Shown here piece after piece: positions 15,541 through 24,722 of a DNA stretch of 64,000 nt (the first letter of the stretch is position 1; every line of letters begins with the position of its first letter). The position numbers were made by a program, and so were the translations under genes. The notes beneath the pieces were generated by a model that was not told the origin of the DNA, did no database searches, and saw only the letters and a list, made by a program, of their open reading frames with translations. The stretch lies in NCBI RefSeq assembly GCF_017873715.1, contig NZ_JAGGKM010000005.1, positions 310,001 to 374,000 on the forward strand, in the 5' to 3' direction. The DNA comes from Cytobacillus luteolus. GTDB taxonomy: Bacteria; Bacillota; Bacilli; Bacillales; Bacillaceae_L.

Positions 15541-15569
15541 TATGAGGTTTTTTCTGAATGGGATATCCT

Positions 15570-15760
15570 GATAGACCGATACATCTCTCCGATTGACCGA
15601 TAAGATGTCAAAATCAACAGATAAAATTTCAGATTGACCGATAAGAAGTCGAAATCGACCGATATGATATCTAATTCGACCGATATATATTGAAAACCCG
15701 GAAAATGTAAAGAAAGCAACAGATATACAGTCCTACCTGACTGATATATCACACGTAAAT
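15570..15760. repeat. Degenerate ~21-bp tandem array with GACCGATA core
   Basis: GACCGATA or close variants (AACAGATA, GACTGATA) recur near 15574, 15595, 15615, 15635, 15657, 15678, 15718 and 15740, mostly 20-22 bp apart. It lies between ctpB and minJ and is not coding: the minus-strand frame across it merely reflects a period divisible by 3. Confidence 0.75.
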
Positions 15761-15897
15761 GATTGAAATGTCCAGCATTTAACCCCCATTCTAAATTTTC
15801 CAATAAAATCCGTATGCTTTCGTAAGAGGTTTTGGTAAAATAAAGGATAAGTTTACTAGAATCGTAGTGAGAAATGGATAAAGGGCGGTGATAAGCA

Positions 15898-17091
15898 TTG
15901 ATAGAGTTGTGGTTAGTTGAATTTTTAAAGGGAATTGGTCGGCTTTTTCTCCACCCACTTTTTTATGGGCTCTTTGGTATGGCGGTCTTCCTTGGTTATT
16001 TACGGGTAAAGCGGGAGAGAAAAGTGTTTCATACGAGGCTGCATGATGGGTTCTATGAATTACGTTCACTCTTACCAATGGGGGTTATTTTAGGTTTAGT
16101 GCTGTCTATTATAACCATTGGTTCAGGAGTGGTTATGCCGTTCGGGACAATTGCTTTAATTGGGGTTATCACTATTTTATTGAGCTTAACCTTTAGTCTA
16201 CGTTGGTTATCACCATCCTATGTTATTGGCTTTTCGATGTTTGGTATCATCTTTCTATCAACTCTAAGTAGTGAGTCTAGCTTTTTACAAGGTTTGATAG
16301 AAGATTTTAAAAATACGTCTTTAACAGCTGTTGTAGTGTTATTAGCACTGCTAGTTATTTCAGAGGGGTTACTCGTACTAAAGAATGGTACCAAGGGGAC
16401 ATCTCCTCATATTGAACAAAGTAAGCGTGGCTTACCGGTAGGCTCACACCTTACAAGACGTTTGTGGATGGTTCCTGTTTTTCTAATACTTCCCGGTGAG
16501 GTACTTCAAACACAATTTCAATGGTGGCCACTTTTTTCACTTAATGATGGCCAATATGCACTTACATTCGTTCCTTTTGCAATAGGATTTCAAAATAAAA
16601 CACTAGGTATGCTTCCTTCTGATGGTATACGGTTTATTGGGAAACGCATTATTGCTCATGGAATCGTACTTGCTGCATTAGCAGTAGGGAGCATTTGGTA
16701 TCCGTTACTCGCCATTGTTGGCGCTTCCTTAGCACTAATTGGGCGAGAACTCATATCCATTCATCACCGATTAACAGACGATTCAATGCCGTTCTTTTTT
16801 TCAAGAAAGGACCATGGTTTAATGATATTAGGGATCATTCCAAAAACTCCTGCTGAAAAAATGGGCTTACAAGTGGGTGAAATAGTTACAAAAGTAAATA
16901 GCATCCCGGTGAAATCTGAAGGTGGATTTTACGAAGCTCTTCAAAAAAACAGAGCATATTGTAAACTGGAAATTGTCGATACGAATGGTGAAGTCCGTTT
17001 CGTACAACGTGCACTTTACGACGGTGAACATCATGAATTAGGTATATTGTTTGTATATGACCAGAAAAAGTGGGAAAATAAAGCGGTTTAA
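15898..17091 (+). CDS. minJ: Cell-division topological determinant MinJ
   Basis: This 397-residue protein starts at TTG 15898 behind GGCGGTGAT. It has about six to eight TM helices in the first 280 residues and a C-terminal PDZ domain (about 300-380: KDHGLMILGIIPKTPAEKMG and VGEIVTKVNSIPVKSEGGFY). MinJ bridges DivIVA at poles and new septa to MinD and so positions MinCD. Architecture, length and position after ctpB match B. subtilis YvjD/MinJ. Confidence 0.9.
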   Translation: MIELWLVEFLKGIGRLFLHPLFYGLFGMAVFLGYLRVKRERKVFHTRLHDGFYELRSLLPMGVILGLVLSIITIGSGVVMPFGTIALIGVITILLSLTFSLRWLSPSYVIGFSMFGIIFLSTLSSESSFLQGLIEDFKNTSLTAVVVLLALLVISEGLLVLKNGTKGTSPHIEQSKRGLPVGSHLTRRLWMVPVFLILPGEVLQTQFQWWPLFSLNDGQYALTFVPFAIGFQNKTLGMLPSDGIRFIGKRIIAHGIVLAALAVGSIWYPLLAIVGASLALIGRELISIHHRLTDDSMPFFFSRKDHGLMILGIIPKTPAEKMGLQVGEIVTKVNSIPVKSEGGFYEALQKNRAYCKLEIVDTNGEVRFVQRALYDGEHHELGILFVYDQKKWENKAV

Positions 17092-17130
17092 CGAACTTAG
17101 CTTATATTCTAACTAAAAACATATGTACAA

Positions 17131-17160
17131 AAAATCCAACAGCGCATGTTGGATTTTTTT
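17131..17160. terminator. Bidirectional terminator between minJ and the Gly-rich gene
   Basis: ATCCAACA (17134-17141) pairs with TGTTGGAT (17147-17154), with A run on one side and T run on the other, so it can work in both directions. Confidence 0.85.
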
Positions 17161-17204
17161 CATCTTTAAAGGGCTATCTTTCCTATTCACTTTCTATTAT
17201 AAAA

Positions 17205-17561
17205 TTAAAATCTTCTTCTAAATCCAGCTCCAGGTCCATACCCGCCAAAACCAGGTCCGAATCCAGCACCATAGCCAGGTCCATAACCGCCAAAACCAGG
17301 ACCATATCCAGCTCCAACTCCTGGGCCATATCCACTAAAGCCAGGTCCAAATCCAGCACCTACACCAGGGCCATATCCACCAAAACCAGGTCCATAGCCT
17401 GCACCATACCCAGGATAACCATAACCAGGGTAATCAGGTCCGTCTAAGAGCTCGGCGCCTAAATAACCAATTCCAGCACCAATTAGTCCGGTAGTTAATG
17501 GTCCTAAACCTGCTCCTCCTAGAAATCTTGTATCGTTTGGATGGGCATTTCTATACATATC
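17205..17561 (-). CDS. Gly/Tyr/Pro-rich repeat protein
   Basis: This 118-residue protein starts at the ATG ending at 17561, with AGGAGG 7 nt upstream. The N-terminal ~35 residues (MYRNAHPNDTRFLGG, then a Gly-rich hydrophobic stretch GLGPLTTGLIGAGIGYLGAE) are followed by four near-identical 15-residue repeats of the type GAGYGPGFGGYGPGV and a basic end GFRRRF. No family is recognised. Gly/Tyr/Pro repeats like these occur in spore coat, exosporium and other assembly proteins, so a structural surface role is possible, but this is inference. Confidence 0.7.
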   Translation of the reverse strand, partial: DMYRNAHPNDTRFLGGAGLGPLTTGLIGAGIGYLGAELLDGPDYPGYGYPGYGAGYGPGFGGYGPGVGAGFGPGFSGYGPGVGAGYGPGFGGYGPGYGAGFGPGFGGYGPGAGFRRRF

Positions 17562-17733
17562 ATTTCCTCCTAGATATTCGTTTACTTTGTTCACTTATAC
17601 CCTATGGAGGAAAGCTTGTTCTCGGATGGGCAGGAGTACAAATTTACGTAAATTAGGAGAAATGCCTAAGAAGGTGAATGCTCAAAAAAAGAGCATTGTA
17701 TGAGGTACTGACTCTACAATGGTCTTGCTAACA

Positions 17734-18051
17734 TTACAACTGGTCTTGTTCACTAGTTAATACTGTCTCGCTTTTACTCGCATCAATCATAAGCACAATA
17801 GCTGTTACAATATGCATAATCATCCCTAAAAATGGAATCCAAGCAAGACAAGATGTAACAATTCCTAAGATATTGCCATGTCGCTTTTCATTTTCCTTCA
17901 CAGAGAAAACAAGGGCAACAATATGAAGAATAAGCATGAGTATTAATGGCGTCCAGAGGAACCCGATCACGATTGACCCACCAATGATGGGGATTCCTAA
18001 TAATGCTTCAAGACCACCTGTTACCCATTTTAAAATTCTAGAGGTTTTCAA
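17734..18051 (-). CDS. Small membrane protein, 105 residues
   Basis: It starts at TTG (18051) with SD GGAGT. It has about three TM helices: GLEALLGIPIIGGSIVIGFL, then LILMLILHIVALVFSV, then ILGIVTSCLAWIPFLGMI running into a fourth hydrophobic stretch. Charged loops NEKRHG separate them, and the tail is acidic. It resembles small DUF4190/DUF4064-type proteins but I cannot assign a family with confidence. It lies 78 bp downstream of the yjiH-like gene on the same strand and could be cotranscribed. Confidence 0.65.
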   Translation of the reverse strand: MKTSRILKWVTGGLEALLGIPIIGGSIVIGFLWTPLILMLILHIVALVFSVKENEKRHGNILGIVTSCLAWIPFLGMIMHIVTAIVLMIDASKSETVLTSEQDQL

Positions 18052-18129
18052 AGTAACTCCACTCCGTTCTCTTTTTACTTTTAGTCTATTCGAAGGGTGG
18101 ACAAATAATAGTAAAATGATAAAAAAAAC

Positions 18130-19515
18130 TTAAAAAAATAGATGTGCAAAAAGCACGATAATTGGCAATGTAATAAATGTCCTCTGTAGAAAGATAATCA
18201 CTAAATCAGTGAAAGATACAGGTAATTTTGACCCTAGTAACAGACCTCCTACCTCTGACATATAAATCAATTGCGTCACGGAAACGGCTCCGATCACAAA
18301 TCTAGTCAGTTCACTTTCAATACTACTTCCGATGATTGCGGGTAGAAACATATCTGCAAATCCGATAACCATCGTTTGTGCTGCTTCATTTGCCTCAGGC
18401 ACCTGGAGCACATTTAAGATGGGAACAAACGGTGCACCTAAGTATGTGAAGACAGGTGTGAATTCAGCAATGACTAAAGCAACCGTTCCAATGGCCATCA
18501 CGATTGGTATGACACCAAGCCACATATCAAGTACATTTCCGATACCACCTTTTACAACAGCACCATAATTATTATTTCTTTCAGCATGTGATACTGCTTT
18601 AAGGAGGCCCCATCTAAAAGGAGTTAAACCTTCAGGGATAGTTTCATCAAGCCTTTTTTCTGCCTCTTCATAATACGTATCAGGTTTTCGTGACAAAGGA
18701 GGAATTCTTGGGCAGATGATTGCAGCAACCAATCCTGCAACCACAATTGATAAATAAAAAGGGCCAAACATATGCTCAAGATCCATATAGGCAATGATTA
18801 CAATTGTAAAGGTAATGGAAACGACCGAGAAAGTTGTTCCTATCACAGCTGCTTCTCGTTTTGTATAATATCCTTCCTCATACTGCTTTGTCGTTAGTAG
18901 GACACCAATTGTTCCATCTCCTAACCAGGATGCTAAACAATCAATAGAGGACCTACCAGGTAAAGTGAAAAGAGGACGCATGATTTTTTTAAGCATTGCT
19001 CCACATAAATCCAATAAGCCAAAGTCGAGCAATAACGGTAAAAGTAAACCCGCAAATAAAAACACGGAGAATAGAACAGGTATAAGTTCAAATAGTAATA
19101 ATCCTCCAGTTACATCTGACCAAATCCATTCAGGCCCGATTCGAAATAAGGCCATTATCGAAAATACCATTCCGATGAGTCTTGCAATCAACCAAAAGGT
19201 AGAAACTTTAAAAAGTTTACTAAAGAAAATAGATTTCGTAATAAATCTTGGTTTTACTAAGCTTGTGAAGAGAGAGAGTACAACCGCAAGAACGACGAAA
19301 GCTGTCGCAATATAAGGCAATGAATCTGAAAGGATCGCTTGGACCTGCTTGGCTAAAATTGCAACCGGAATGGTTACGCCTTCCTCATATGGAAAGGGTA
19401 TAACAAACAGAATAATACCAATGGCAGATGGAATAAAAAATTGTAAAAAACCACTTGTACTAATTGACCTGTTTAATTCGACTTGGCCTTTATTTTTCAA
19501 TCCCTCGTTTTCCAT
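18130..19515 (-). CDS. YjiH-family membrane protein with nucleoside-recognition (Gate) domains
   Basis: This 461-residue protein starts at the ATG ending at 19515, with GAGGTG upstream; a GTG three codons earlier would overlap the SD. It has about ten TM helices. The region LLLDFGLLDLCGAMLKKIMR and PGRSSIDCLASWLGDGTIGV is typical of Gate-domain proteins, which are related to nucleoside transporters and SpmA/SpmB. The substrate is unknown. Members named YjiH occur across Bacillus. Confidence 0.8.
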   Translation of the reverse strand: MENEGLKNKGQVELNRSISTSGFLQFFIPSAIGIILFVIPFPYEEGVTIPVAILAKQVQAILSDSLPYIATAFVVLAVVLSLFTSLVKPRFITKSIFFSKLFKVSTFWLIARLIGMVFSIMALFRIGPEWIWSDVTGGLLLFELIPVLFSVFLFAGLLLPLLLDFGLLDLCGAMLKKIMRPLFTLPGRSSIDCLASWLGDGTIGVLLTTKQYEEGYYTKREAAVIGTTFSVVSITFTIVIIAYMDLEHMFGPFYLSIVVAGLVAAIICPRIPPLSRKPDTYYEEAEKRLDETIPEGLTPFRWGLLKAVSHAERNNNYGAVVKGGIGNVLDMWLGVIPIVMAIGTVALVIAEFTPVFTYLGAPFVPILNVLQVPEANEAAQTMVIGFADMFLPAIIGSSIESELTRFVIGAVSVTQLIYMSEVGGLLLGSKLPVSFTDLVIIFLQRTFITLPIIVLFAHLFF

Positions 19516-19729
19516 GCAATTCACCTCAATACATTTAAGTTTTGTAAAAAACTAGTCATTATTCATTTATTTTTATTCGACTGCATTTGATAATCTTCAT
19601 TCTTTTAGGACAATATACCTGTTTTTATGACTTATATCCCACATTTATATTGCCAAATGAATTTAGTTCCATATAAGATAGAATTATGAAATAACTTCTA
19701 GAGTAAGCTTAATCTAAGGTGGGGGAAAA

Positions 19730-22015
19730 ATGGGGAAGCCAGGCTTTTCATTTAATATGAAAAAAACAATGCTTTTAATGATAGTAGCAATTCTGATTGG
19801 TTTCGTAGTATCTCATGAATTATTTGAAGACACGATCCATAGCCTAGGATTACCTGTTTTATTAGAGCTGTCAATTGAGTTTTTACTTTTTATCGCAATA
19901 AGTATCCCCTTCTTCTACTTCATGGTATTTAGGGACTTACAAAACAGGAAGACAGAAGATGAGACACTGTTAGATGAATATGCTACATATAAAATGATTT
20001 TAGAGAATTCGCCGTCGGCAGCGTTTATCTATGGTGATAAGGGTTTTATCTACATAAGTCCAACATTCTGTTCTACTCTTGGGTATGAATCAGATGAGAT
20101 TATAGGGAAAACATTTGGTGAGATTCCTTTTATAAACAAAAAAACAGTAGATTTACTGCTTGAAAATCGTAAGAGGCGTGCGATTAATGAGGAAGTTCCG
20201 CAAGCTTATAATATTCCGGCCATACGAAAGGACGGAACGGATATCATTCTTGAATTGCGTCCTACTTGGTCCCTTTTTAAAGGACAACCAGTTACAATTG
20301 GAACACTTGTTGATGTAACGGAGAAAGTTTTAATTGGAAAGCAAAAGAAAGAAAATGAAAATAAATATAAATCGCTTTTTGAAAACAATATGGATGCAGC
20401 CTTTGTTATTGATAATAAAGGGCTTGTGGTTGAAGCCAATTCAAGAGCACTTGAAATGACTAAACAAACAAAAGAAGAAATCAAAGGAAAGTCCTTTATT
20501 CAATACATTGCATCGTCTGATTCTGCAGTTGCGTCGGAGAAATTTAAGTATGTCTTACAGGGTCAACCATTACATCATGAATTCAATGTAATCATTAAAG
20601 GTAAAAAGTATTTGTATGATGTGAGCGTTGTTCCGATCATTGTTGAAGAAGGGATAAAGGGAATCTTTTGTTTAGCACGTGATGTGACTGAACAACGAAA
20701 GTCAGATGAGTTAATAAAATGGTTAGCCTATCACGATTCCATGACCAGCTTGCCAAATCGACATTATTTTATCGATCAATTAGAACTTAAAATGAACTAT
20801 TGTGATACACATATGGATTCCCTCGCCTTATTCTATCTAGATTTAGATCGAGTGAAAATCATTAATGACAATCTAGGTCATCAAATCGGGGATATGTATC
20901 TAAAAGAAGCGAGTGTTCGTTTAAAGAATTTTGTTAAAGGTAAAGGCTTAATATCGAGATTTGGCGGTGATGAGTTCGCACTACTGTTGCCATCTGTCTC
21001 AAAAGAAGAAGCTGACAGCATTGCACAAGAAATTTTACACATCTTCGCTGAACCATTCGTAATAGGTGGACAAATTGTTCCTGGAAACACTAGCATTGGA
21101 GTTGCTATTTATCCAGGTGAAGCACAAGATGTACAAGCATTACTACGCGAGGCAGATAAGGCGCTTTATGTTGTGAAAAAGAGTGGTGGTGGAAACTATC
21201 GTATTTATGAGGAAACGATGGAACGTGCAAATAGCTATCGTTTTGGATTACAAAGTGATTTTAAACGTGCGCTACACGATGAGGAATTTTACTTAGTTTA
21301 TCAGCCAAAAGTAAATGCAAATACAGGGAGTATTTCGGGAGTGGAAGCACTACTCCGTTGGAATAAAAACAATCAGGAATTGATTCCCCCAGCAGATTTT
21401 ATCCCATTAGCTGAGGAGACAGGATTCATTGTACCTCTTGGCGAATGGGTCATTAAAAGAGCATGTGAACAAAATAAGCAGTGGCAAGATGCGGGCTTTA
21501 CACCAATCCGTATTGCTGTCAATGTGTCTGCGGTACAATTTCAACGCTCCAAAATGGATGAGATAGTCGAAAGAATATTAGCAGAAACAGGTCTTGAACC
21601 ACAGTGGTTAGAAATTGAAATTACAGAGGGTACATTAATGGTACAAGATGAGTTCACGATTCGATCGATAACAAGACTTAAAGAGTTAGGGGTTATTATT
21701 GCACTAGATGATTTTGGAACAGGTTACTCATCGATGCAATATTTAAAGCAATTCCGACTTCATTCATTAAAAGTGGACCGATCCTTTATTCAAGACTTAC
21801 ATGAGCATCATGATCGTGCTGCCATTACCGAAGCAATCACCCAACTTGCCCATGGGCTTGGAATGAGTGTAGTTGCTGAAGGTGTAGAAAAGGATGAAGA
21901 GCTAGAATTCGTCAAATCAATTGGTGCTGATGAAATTCAGGGCTATTACATCTCAAGACCACTTTCAAAAGAAGATTTTGAATCCTACTTACAGTCGGAT
22001 AGTAAAGTTAGTTAA
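19730..22015 (+). CDS. Membrane PAS-PAS-GGDEF-EAL cyclic-di-GMP protein
   Basis: This 761-residue protein starts at ATG 19730 (SD GGTGGGGG). Two N-terminal TM helices (about 10-30 and 45-65) are followed by two PAS domains (about 80-200 and 215-330), a GGDEF domain with intact GGDEF (residues 412-416) and an EAL domain with EALLRW (E539), EITEGTL, DDFGTGYSS and an EGV...QGYYISRP ending. Both active sites look intact, so the protein may make and degrade c-di-GMP, or use one domain as a GTP sensor. No RxxD inhibitory site is seen five residues before GGDEF. Confidence 0.93.
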   Translation: MGKPGFSFNMKKTMLLMIVAILIGFVVSHELFEDTIHSLGLPVLLELSIEFLLFIAISIPFFYFMVFRDLQNRKTEDETLLDEYATYKMILENSPSAAFIYGDKGFIYISPTFCSTLGYESDEIIGKTFGEIPFINKKTVDLLLENRKRRAINEEVPQAYNIPAIRKDGTDIILELRPTWSLFKGQPVTIGTLVDVTEKVLIGKQKKENENKYKSLFENNMDAAFVIDNKGLVVEANSRALEMTKQTKEEIKGKSFIQYIASSDSAVASEKFKYVLQGQPLHHEFNVIIKGKKYLYDVSVVPIIVEEGIKGIFCLARDVTEQRKSDELIKWLAYHDSMTSLPNRHYFIDQLELKMNYCDTHMDSLALFYLDLDRVKIINDNLGHQIGDMYLKEASVRLKNFVKGKGLISRFGGDEFALLLPSVSKEEADSIAQEILHIFAEPFVIGGQIVPGNTSIGVAIYPGEAQDVQALLREADKALYVVKKSGGGNYRIYEETMERANSYRFGLQSDFKRALHDEEFYLVYQPKVNANTGSISGVEALLRWNKNNQELIPPADFIPLAEETGFIVPLGEWVIKRACEQNKQWQDAGFTPIRIAVNVSAVQFQRSKMDEIVERILAETGLEPQWLEIEITEGTLMVQDEFTIRSITRLKELGVIIALDDFGTGYSSMQYLKQFRLHSLKVDRSFIQDLHEHHDRAAITEAITQLAHGLGMSVVAEGVEKDEELEFVKSIGADEIQGYYISRPLSKEDFESYLQSDSKVS

Positions 22016-22042
22016 AAAACTAGTGTAATAACTAGTTTTTTC
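22014..22042 (+). terminator. Intrinsic terminator after the GGDEF-EAL gene
   Basis: AAAACTAGT (about 22016-22024) pairs with ACTAGTTTT (22031-22039), followed by T; the stem starts at the stop codon. Confidence 0.85.
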
Positions 22043-22093
22043 TACTTTAACAAGTTCTAACTCAGTAAATCACTAGATAGGAGTGAATAATCC

Positions 22094-22471
22094 ATGAAAA
22101 TTAATGAGCTAATCGAACGAATTAATAAATGTATGGATGATTTAGATTTAATTACAGCACGAAAGTACATTGAAGAGAATGAACAACTTCTATCAGAGTA
22201 TGATTATAAAAGGCTTTTAAAAAAGAATGCACGAGAACTTTTAGATTTTCTTATTGATCAAAAAAATAACCCAGAACATCAGCCTTTAACAAGAGAAGAA
22301 AAATCTATGATACTTGCTGTCAATACCTATGCAACGAAATTCGATATTAGAGGTGTCAAACTTACAATATCGAAACGAGAACACCTTTTGCTGAAGAAAC
22401 AGGTAATAGATTATTTAAATGCAGATGCAAAAGCTTTGTTAGAGGGTATGAATTTAATCGAAAAGAGGTAA
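22094..22471 (+). CDS. Uncharacterised 125-residue cytoplasmic protein
   Basis: No family is recognised. The sequence is charged and mostly helical (MKINELIERINKCMDDLDLI, then KRLLKKNARELLDFLIDQK), with a second domain around YATKFDIRGVKLTISKREHL. It has an SD (AGGAGTGA) and lies 19 bp upstream of a HAD phosphatase gene, so the two are probably cotranscribed. It has no signal peptide or TM helix. Confidence 0.7.
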   Translation: MKINELIERINKCMDDLDLITARKYIEENEQLLSEYDYKRLLKKNARELLDFLIDQKNNPEHQPLTREEKSMILAVNTYATKFDIRGVKLTISKREHLLLKKQVIDYLNADAKALLEGMNLIEKR

Positions 22472-22490
22472 GTAGGGGGAGAGGGTAGGC

Positions 22491-23147
22491 ATGTCAATCA
22501 AAGGAGTCATTTTTGATTTTGATGGATTAATTGTTGATACAGAGTCAATTTGGTATGAGGTTTATAAAGAGACTGTATTAGAATATGGAGTCGAGTTGGC
22601 CTTAGAGGAATTTGCAAAAGTGATTGGAACAACGGATGAAGTGCTTTATGCCTATCTTGAGAAACATGCAACCAAGCCATTTACAAGAGATGATATAGAA
22701 AAAGCTGCCCACGAACTATATAAAACGAAAATAGATACCCTTACCCTTAGAGAAGGTGTAGAAGAATACCTAAAGGAAGCAAAGGAATTAGGATTGAAAA
22801 TAGGACTCGCATCTAGCTCTAGTCGTGCTTGGGTTACAAGCTATCTAAAAAAATACAAGATTCTTGAATACTTTGAAGTGATAAGAACAAAAGATGACGT
22901 AGCAAAAGTTAAGCCTGACCCTGAGCTATATATTCAAGCACTAAAAGGCCTTGATATAGCTCCTGAAGAAGCTATTGCTTTTGAAGATTCAGTTAACGGC
23001 TCTACAGCAGCAATTAAAGCAGGAATATCATGCGTCATTGTTCCAAATCCAGTAACAGAACAGCTAGCTTTTACTTCTTATAGCTATAGACTTTCTTCCA
23101 TGAATGAAATGCCACTTTCTACTTTATTGGATAAAATAAACAAGTAA
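22491..23147 (+). CDS. HAD-superfamily phosphatase, beta-phosphoglucomutase-like (YhcW-like)
   Basis: This 218-residue protein has HAD motif I FDFDGLIVDTE at residues 8-18, motif II GLASSSSRAWV, the motif III lysine in KVKPDPELYIQAL and motif IV FEDSVNGSTAA. A four-helix cap (about 20-80) places it with the beta-PGM/YhcW subgroup that acts on small sugar or nucleotide phosphates. The substrate cannot be read from sequence. It follows the unknown 125-residue gene. Confidence 0.88.
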   Translation: MSIKGVIFDFDGLIVDTESIWYEVYKETVLEYGVELALEEFAKVIGTTDEVLYAYLEKHATKPFTRDDIEKAAHELYKTKIDTLTLREGVEEYLKEAKELGLKIGLASSSSRAWVTSYLKKYKILEYFEVIRTKDDVAKVKPDPELYIQALKGLDIAPEEAIAFEDSVNGSTAAIKAGISCVIVPNPVTEQLAFTSYSYRLSSMNEMPLSTLLDKINK

Positions 23148-23215
23148 CATATTTTTTCATTTCTTGCTCAAACTAACCTTAGTAAATTTCACTATGAGGA
23201 GTTGGGTAAGAAAAC

Positions 23216-23527
23216 ATGATTTTCTACGCTTGCGTCAAATACGATGAGTCACACCCCGATACATATCATGGCATTGAAGTAACCACACTCGGAGATTCAT
23301 ATGATGTTGTTGCATCGTTTGAATCGTATGACCCGTTACAAGACTATCGTAACTTTGCGAGCTGGTCTGAGAGTATTGGGGAGGACAATGTCGGAATTTG
23401 CGATACGTTAAAGCATTTTGCAAAGGATTACAAGAGTGTAAATTCTGATGCATCAACTGAAATGCTGTCTATGATTTATGGAGATCATCAACATTGTGAT
23501 GGAGAATATGGAGATGTAGCTCAATAA
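23216..23527 (+). CDS. Uncharacterised 103-residue acidic protein
   Basis: No family is recognised. It has a clear SD (GAGGAG) and a following terminator. The sequence is acidic, starts MIFYACVKYDESHPDTYHGI and contains ESYDPLQDYRNFASWSESIG. His and Cys residues cluster near the end (GDHQHCDGEYGDV). It has no signal peptide or TM helix. Confidence 0.65.
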   Translation: MIFYACVKYDESHPDTYHGIEVTTLGDSYDVVASFESYDPLQDYRNFASWSESIGEDNVGICDTLKHFAKDYKSVNSDASTEMLSMIYGDHQHCDGEYGDVAQ

Positions 23528-23532
23528 TCTTA

Positions 23533-23570
23533 AAAGAGTAAGCAATAGACTGTGCTTACTCTTTATTTTT
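23533..23570. terminator. Terminator between convergent genes at 23.5 kb
   Basis: AAAGAGTAAGCA (23533-23544) pairs perfectly with TGCTTACTCTTT (23553-23564), followed by ATTTTTA. It serves the plus-strand gene and may also act on the minus-strand GNAT gene. Confidence 0.88.
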
Positions 23571-24072
23571 ACACGATATACTCATAATATCTTTCATTCA
23601 TTTGTGTATCTTCACACCATTTTTCCTCGTTAAATGAGAAGTTAAGTTTCTCAAGAATTTTCCATGATCCGATATTTTCAACTGCAGCACTGGCTATCAC
23701 TTTTTTAGGTTTAAGCTTTTCAATAGTATAAGGAAAAATAGATTTGGCTGCTTCATAGGCATAGCCTTTCCCCCAAGTATCTTGGCGGTAGTGATATAAA
23801 AATTCTAAGACATCTTCTTCACCTGTTTTTTGAAAACCGCAAATGCCAATTAAGTCATTTGTTTCTTTTTCAACGACCGGAAAAAGTGTTGTATAACCAA
23901 AGGTATCTTGGAATCGAATGTATGATGAGACTGTCTGCTCCACTTCCTCCTTAGTCATTCCACCTGCACAATAGTGCATCGTTTCATTGTTTCCCCAAAA
24001 GAGGAATGCTTTTTCAGCATCATTTTGTTCCCAATTTCTTAAGATCAGTCGTTCTGTTTGAAGTATTAACAT
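23569..24072 (-). CDS. GNAT-family acetyltransferase, RimJ/RimL-like
   Basis: This 167-residue protein begins with the typical RimJ/RimL start TERLILRNWEQNDAEKAFLF. It contains IGICGFQK, then the acetyl-CoA-binding stretch YHYRQDTWGKGYAYEAAKSI, and ends with VENIGSWKILEKLNF. Such enzymes acetylate N-terminal amines of ribosomal proteins or small molecules; the target is unknown. It lies 22 bp downstream of the ArsR-type gene on the same strand and is probably in the same operon with the MFS transporter. Confidence 0.87.
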   Translation of the reverse strand: MLILQTERLILRNWEQNDAEKAFLFWGNNETMHYCAGGMTKEEVEQTVSSYIRFQDTFGYTTLFPVVEKETNDLIGICGFQKTGEEDVLEFLYHYRQDTWGKGYAYEAAKSIFPYTIEKLKPKKVIASAAVENIGSWKILEKLNFSFNEEKWCEDTQMNERYYEYIV

Positions 24073-24094
24073 AATAGCCTCCTAAATGGCTCAT

Positions 24095-24706
24095 TTATTC
24101 AAGATTCTCAGCATCGTCATTCTTATAACTCAATACCAAGAATGTGTACTTTGATTTTTTTTCAAGTTCTTCTTTTGTCATGGAAAACTGATTTCCCATT
24201 TCCTCTGCTATATCTTTCTTAACTTCCGCCTTATCCCTAATGGCATATACCATATTGGAATTGGCCTCAAGCCATTCTTTCCCGGTTAAATCAGAAAAAT
24301 TTATGGATAAACTTACTTGTTTTTCATAAGAATCTTTGTTGTTTTTTAGTTCAGAAGATAGCAATCTTAAACCAGGTTCAAGTAATCTCATAACCTCAGC
24401 CATCACTGTATCAGAATGTTCAGCTAAGAGAGATTTGTCTAGTTCGAATGCATCAAAGCCAGATACAGATTTGTAGTATTTCTCGATTAAGTTACCTTGC
24501 TGACGAGTTTCAACCAACTCTAGTAGTCCTGCATCTTCAAGCTTTTTTACATGATAATAAAGTCTTGATGGCTTTTCATTCAATGCTTCTGCAATTTGTG
24601 TAACAGTAACTGGTTCATCTTTTGCTATATCAAAAATATTTCTTCTCCTTGGATCCATGAGAATTTTTGCAAGTTCAATATCGGTAATTTTTTTACTACT
24701 AGCCAT
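24095..24706 (-). CDS. ArsR-like winged-helix regulator
   Basis: This 203-residue protein starts with SD GGAGGTC. Its N-terminal HTH reads LAKILMDPRRRNIFDIAKDE, then TVTQIAEALNEKPSRLYYHVKKLEDAGLLELVETR, the HTH_20/ArsR pattern. The C-terminal ~120 residues are a helical effector domain without metal-binding Cys. It lies 16 bp downstream of an MFS efflux gene, an arrangement common for autoregulated multidrug exporters. Confidence 0.85.
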   Translation of the reverse strand: MASSKKITDIELAKILMDPRRRNIFDIAKDEPVTVTQIAEALNEKPSRLYYHVKKLEDAGLLELVETRQQGNLIEKYYKSVSGFDAFELDKSLLAEHSDTVMAEVMRLLEPGLRLLSSELKNNKDSYEKQVSLSINFSDLTGKEWLEANSNMVYAIRDKAEVKKDIAEEMGNQFSMTKEELEKKSKYTFLVLSYKNDDAENLE

Positions 24707-24722
24707 ATTAAGACCTCCACAA

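Noticed and set aside
15429-15803. 124-codon minus-strand frame with Ile/Ser/Asp repeats
   Set aside because: It is the translation of the 21-bp array and the ctpB terminator; there is no SD.
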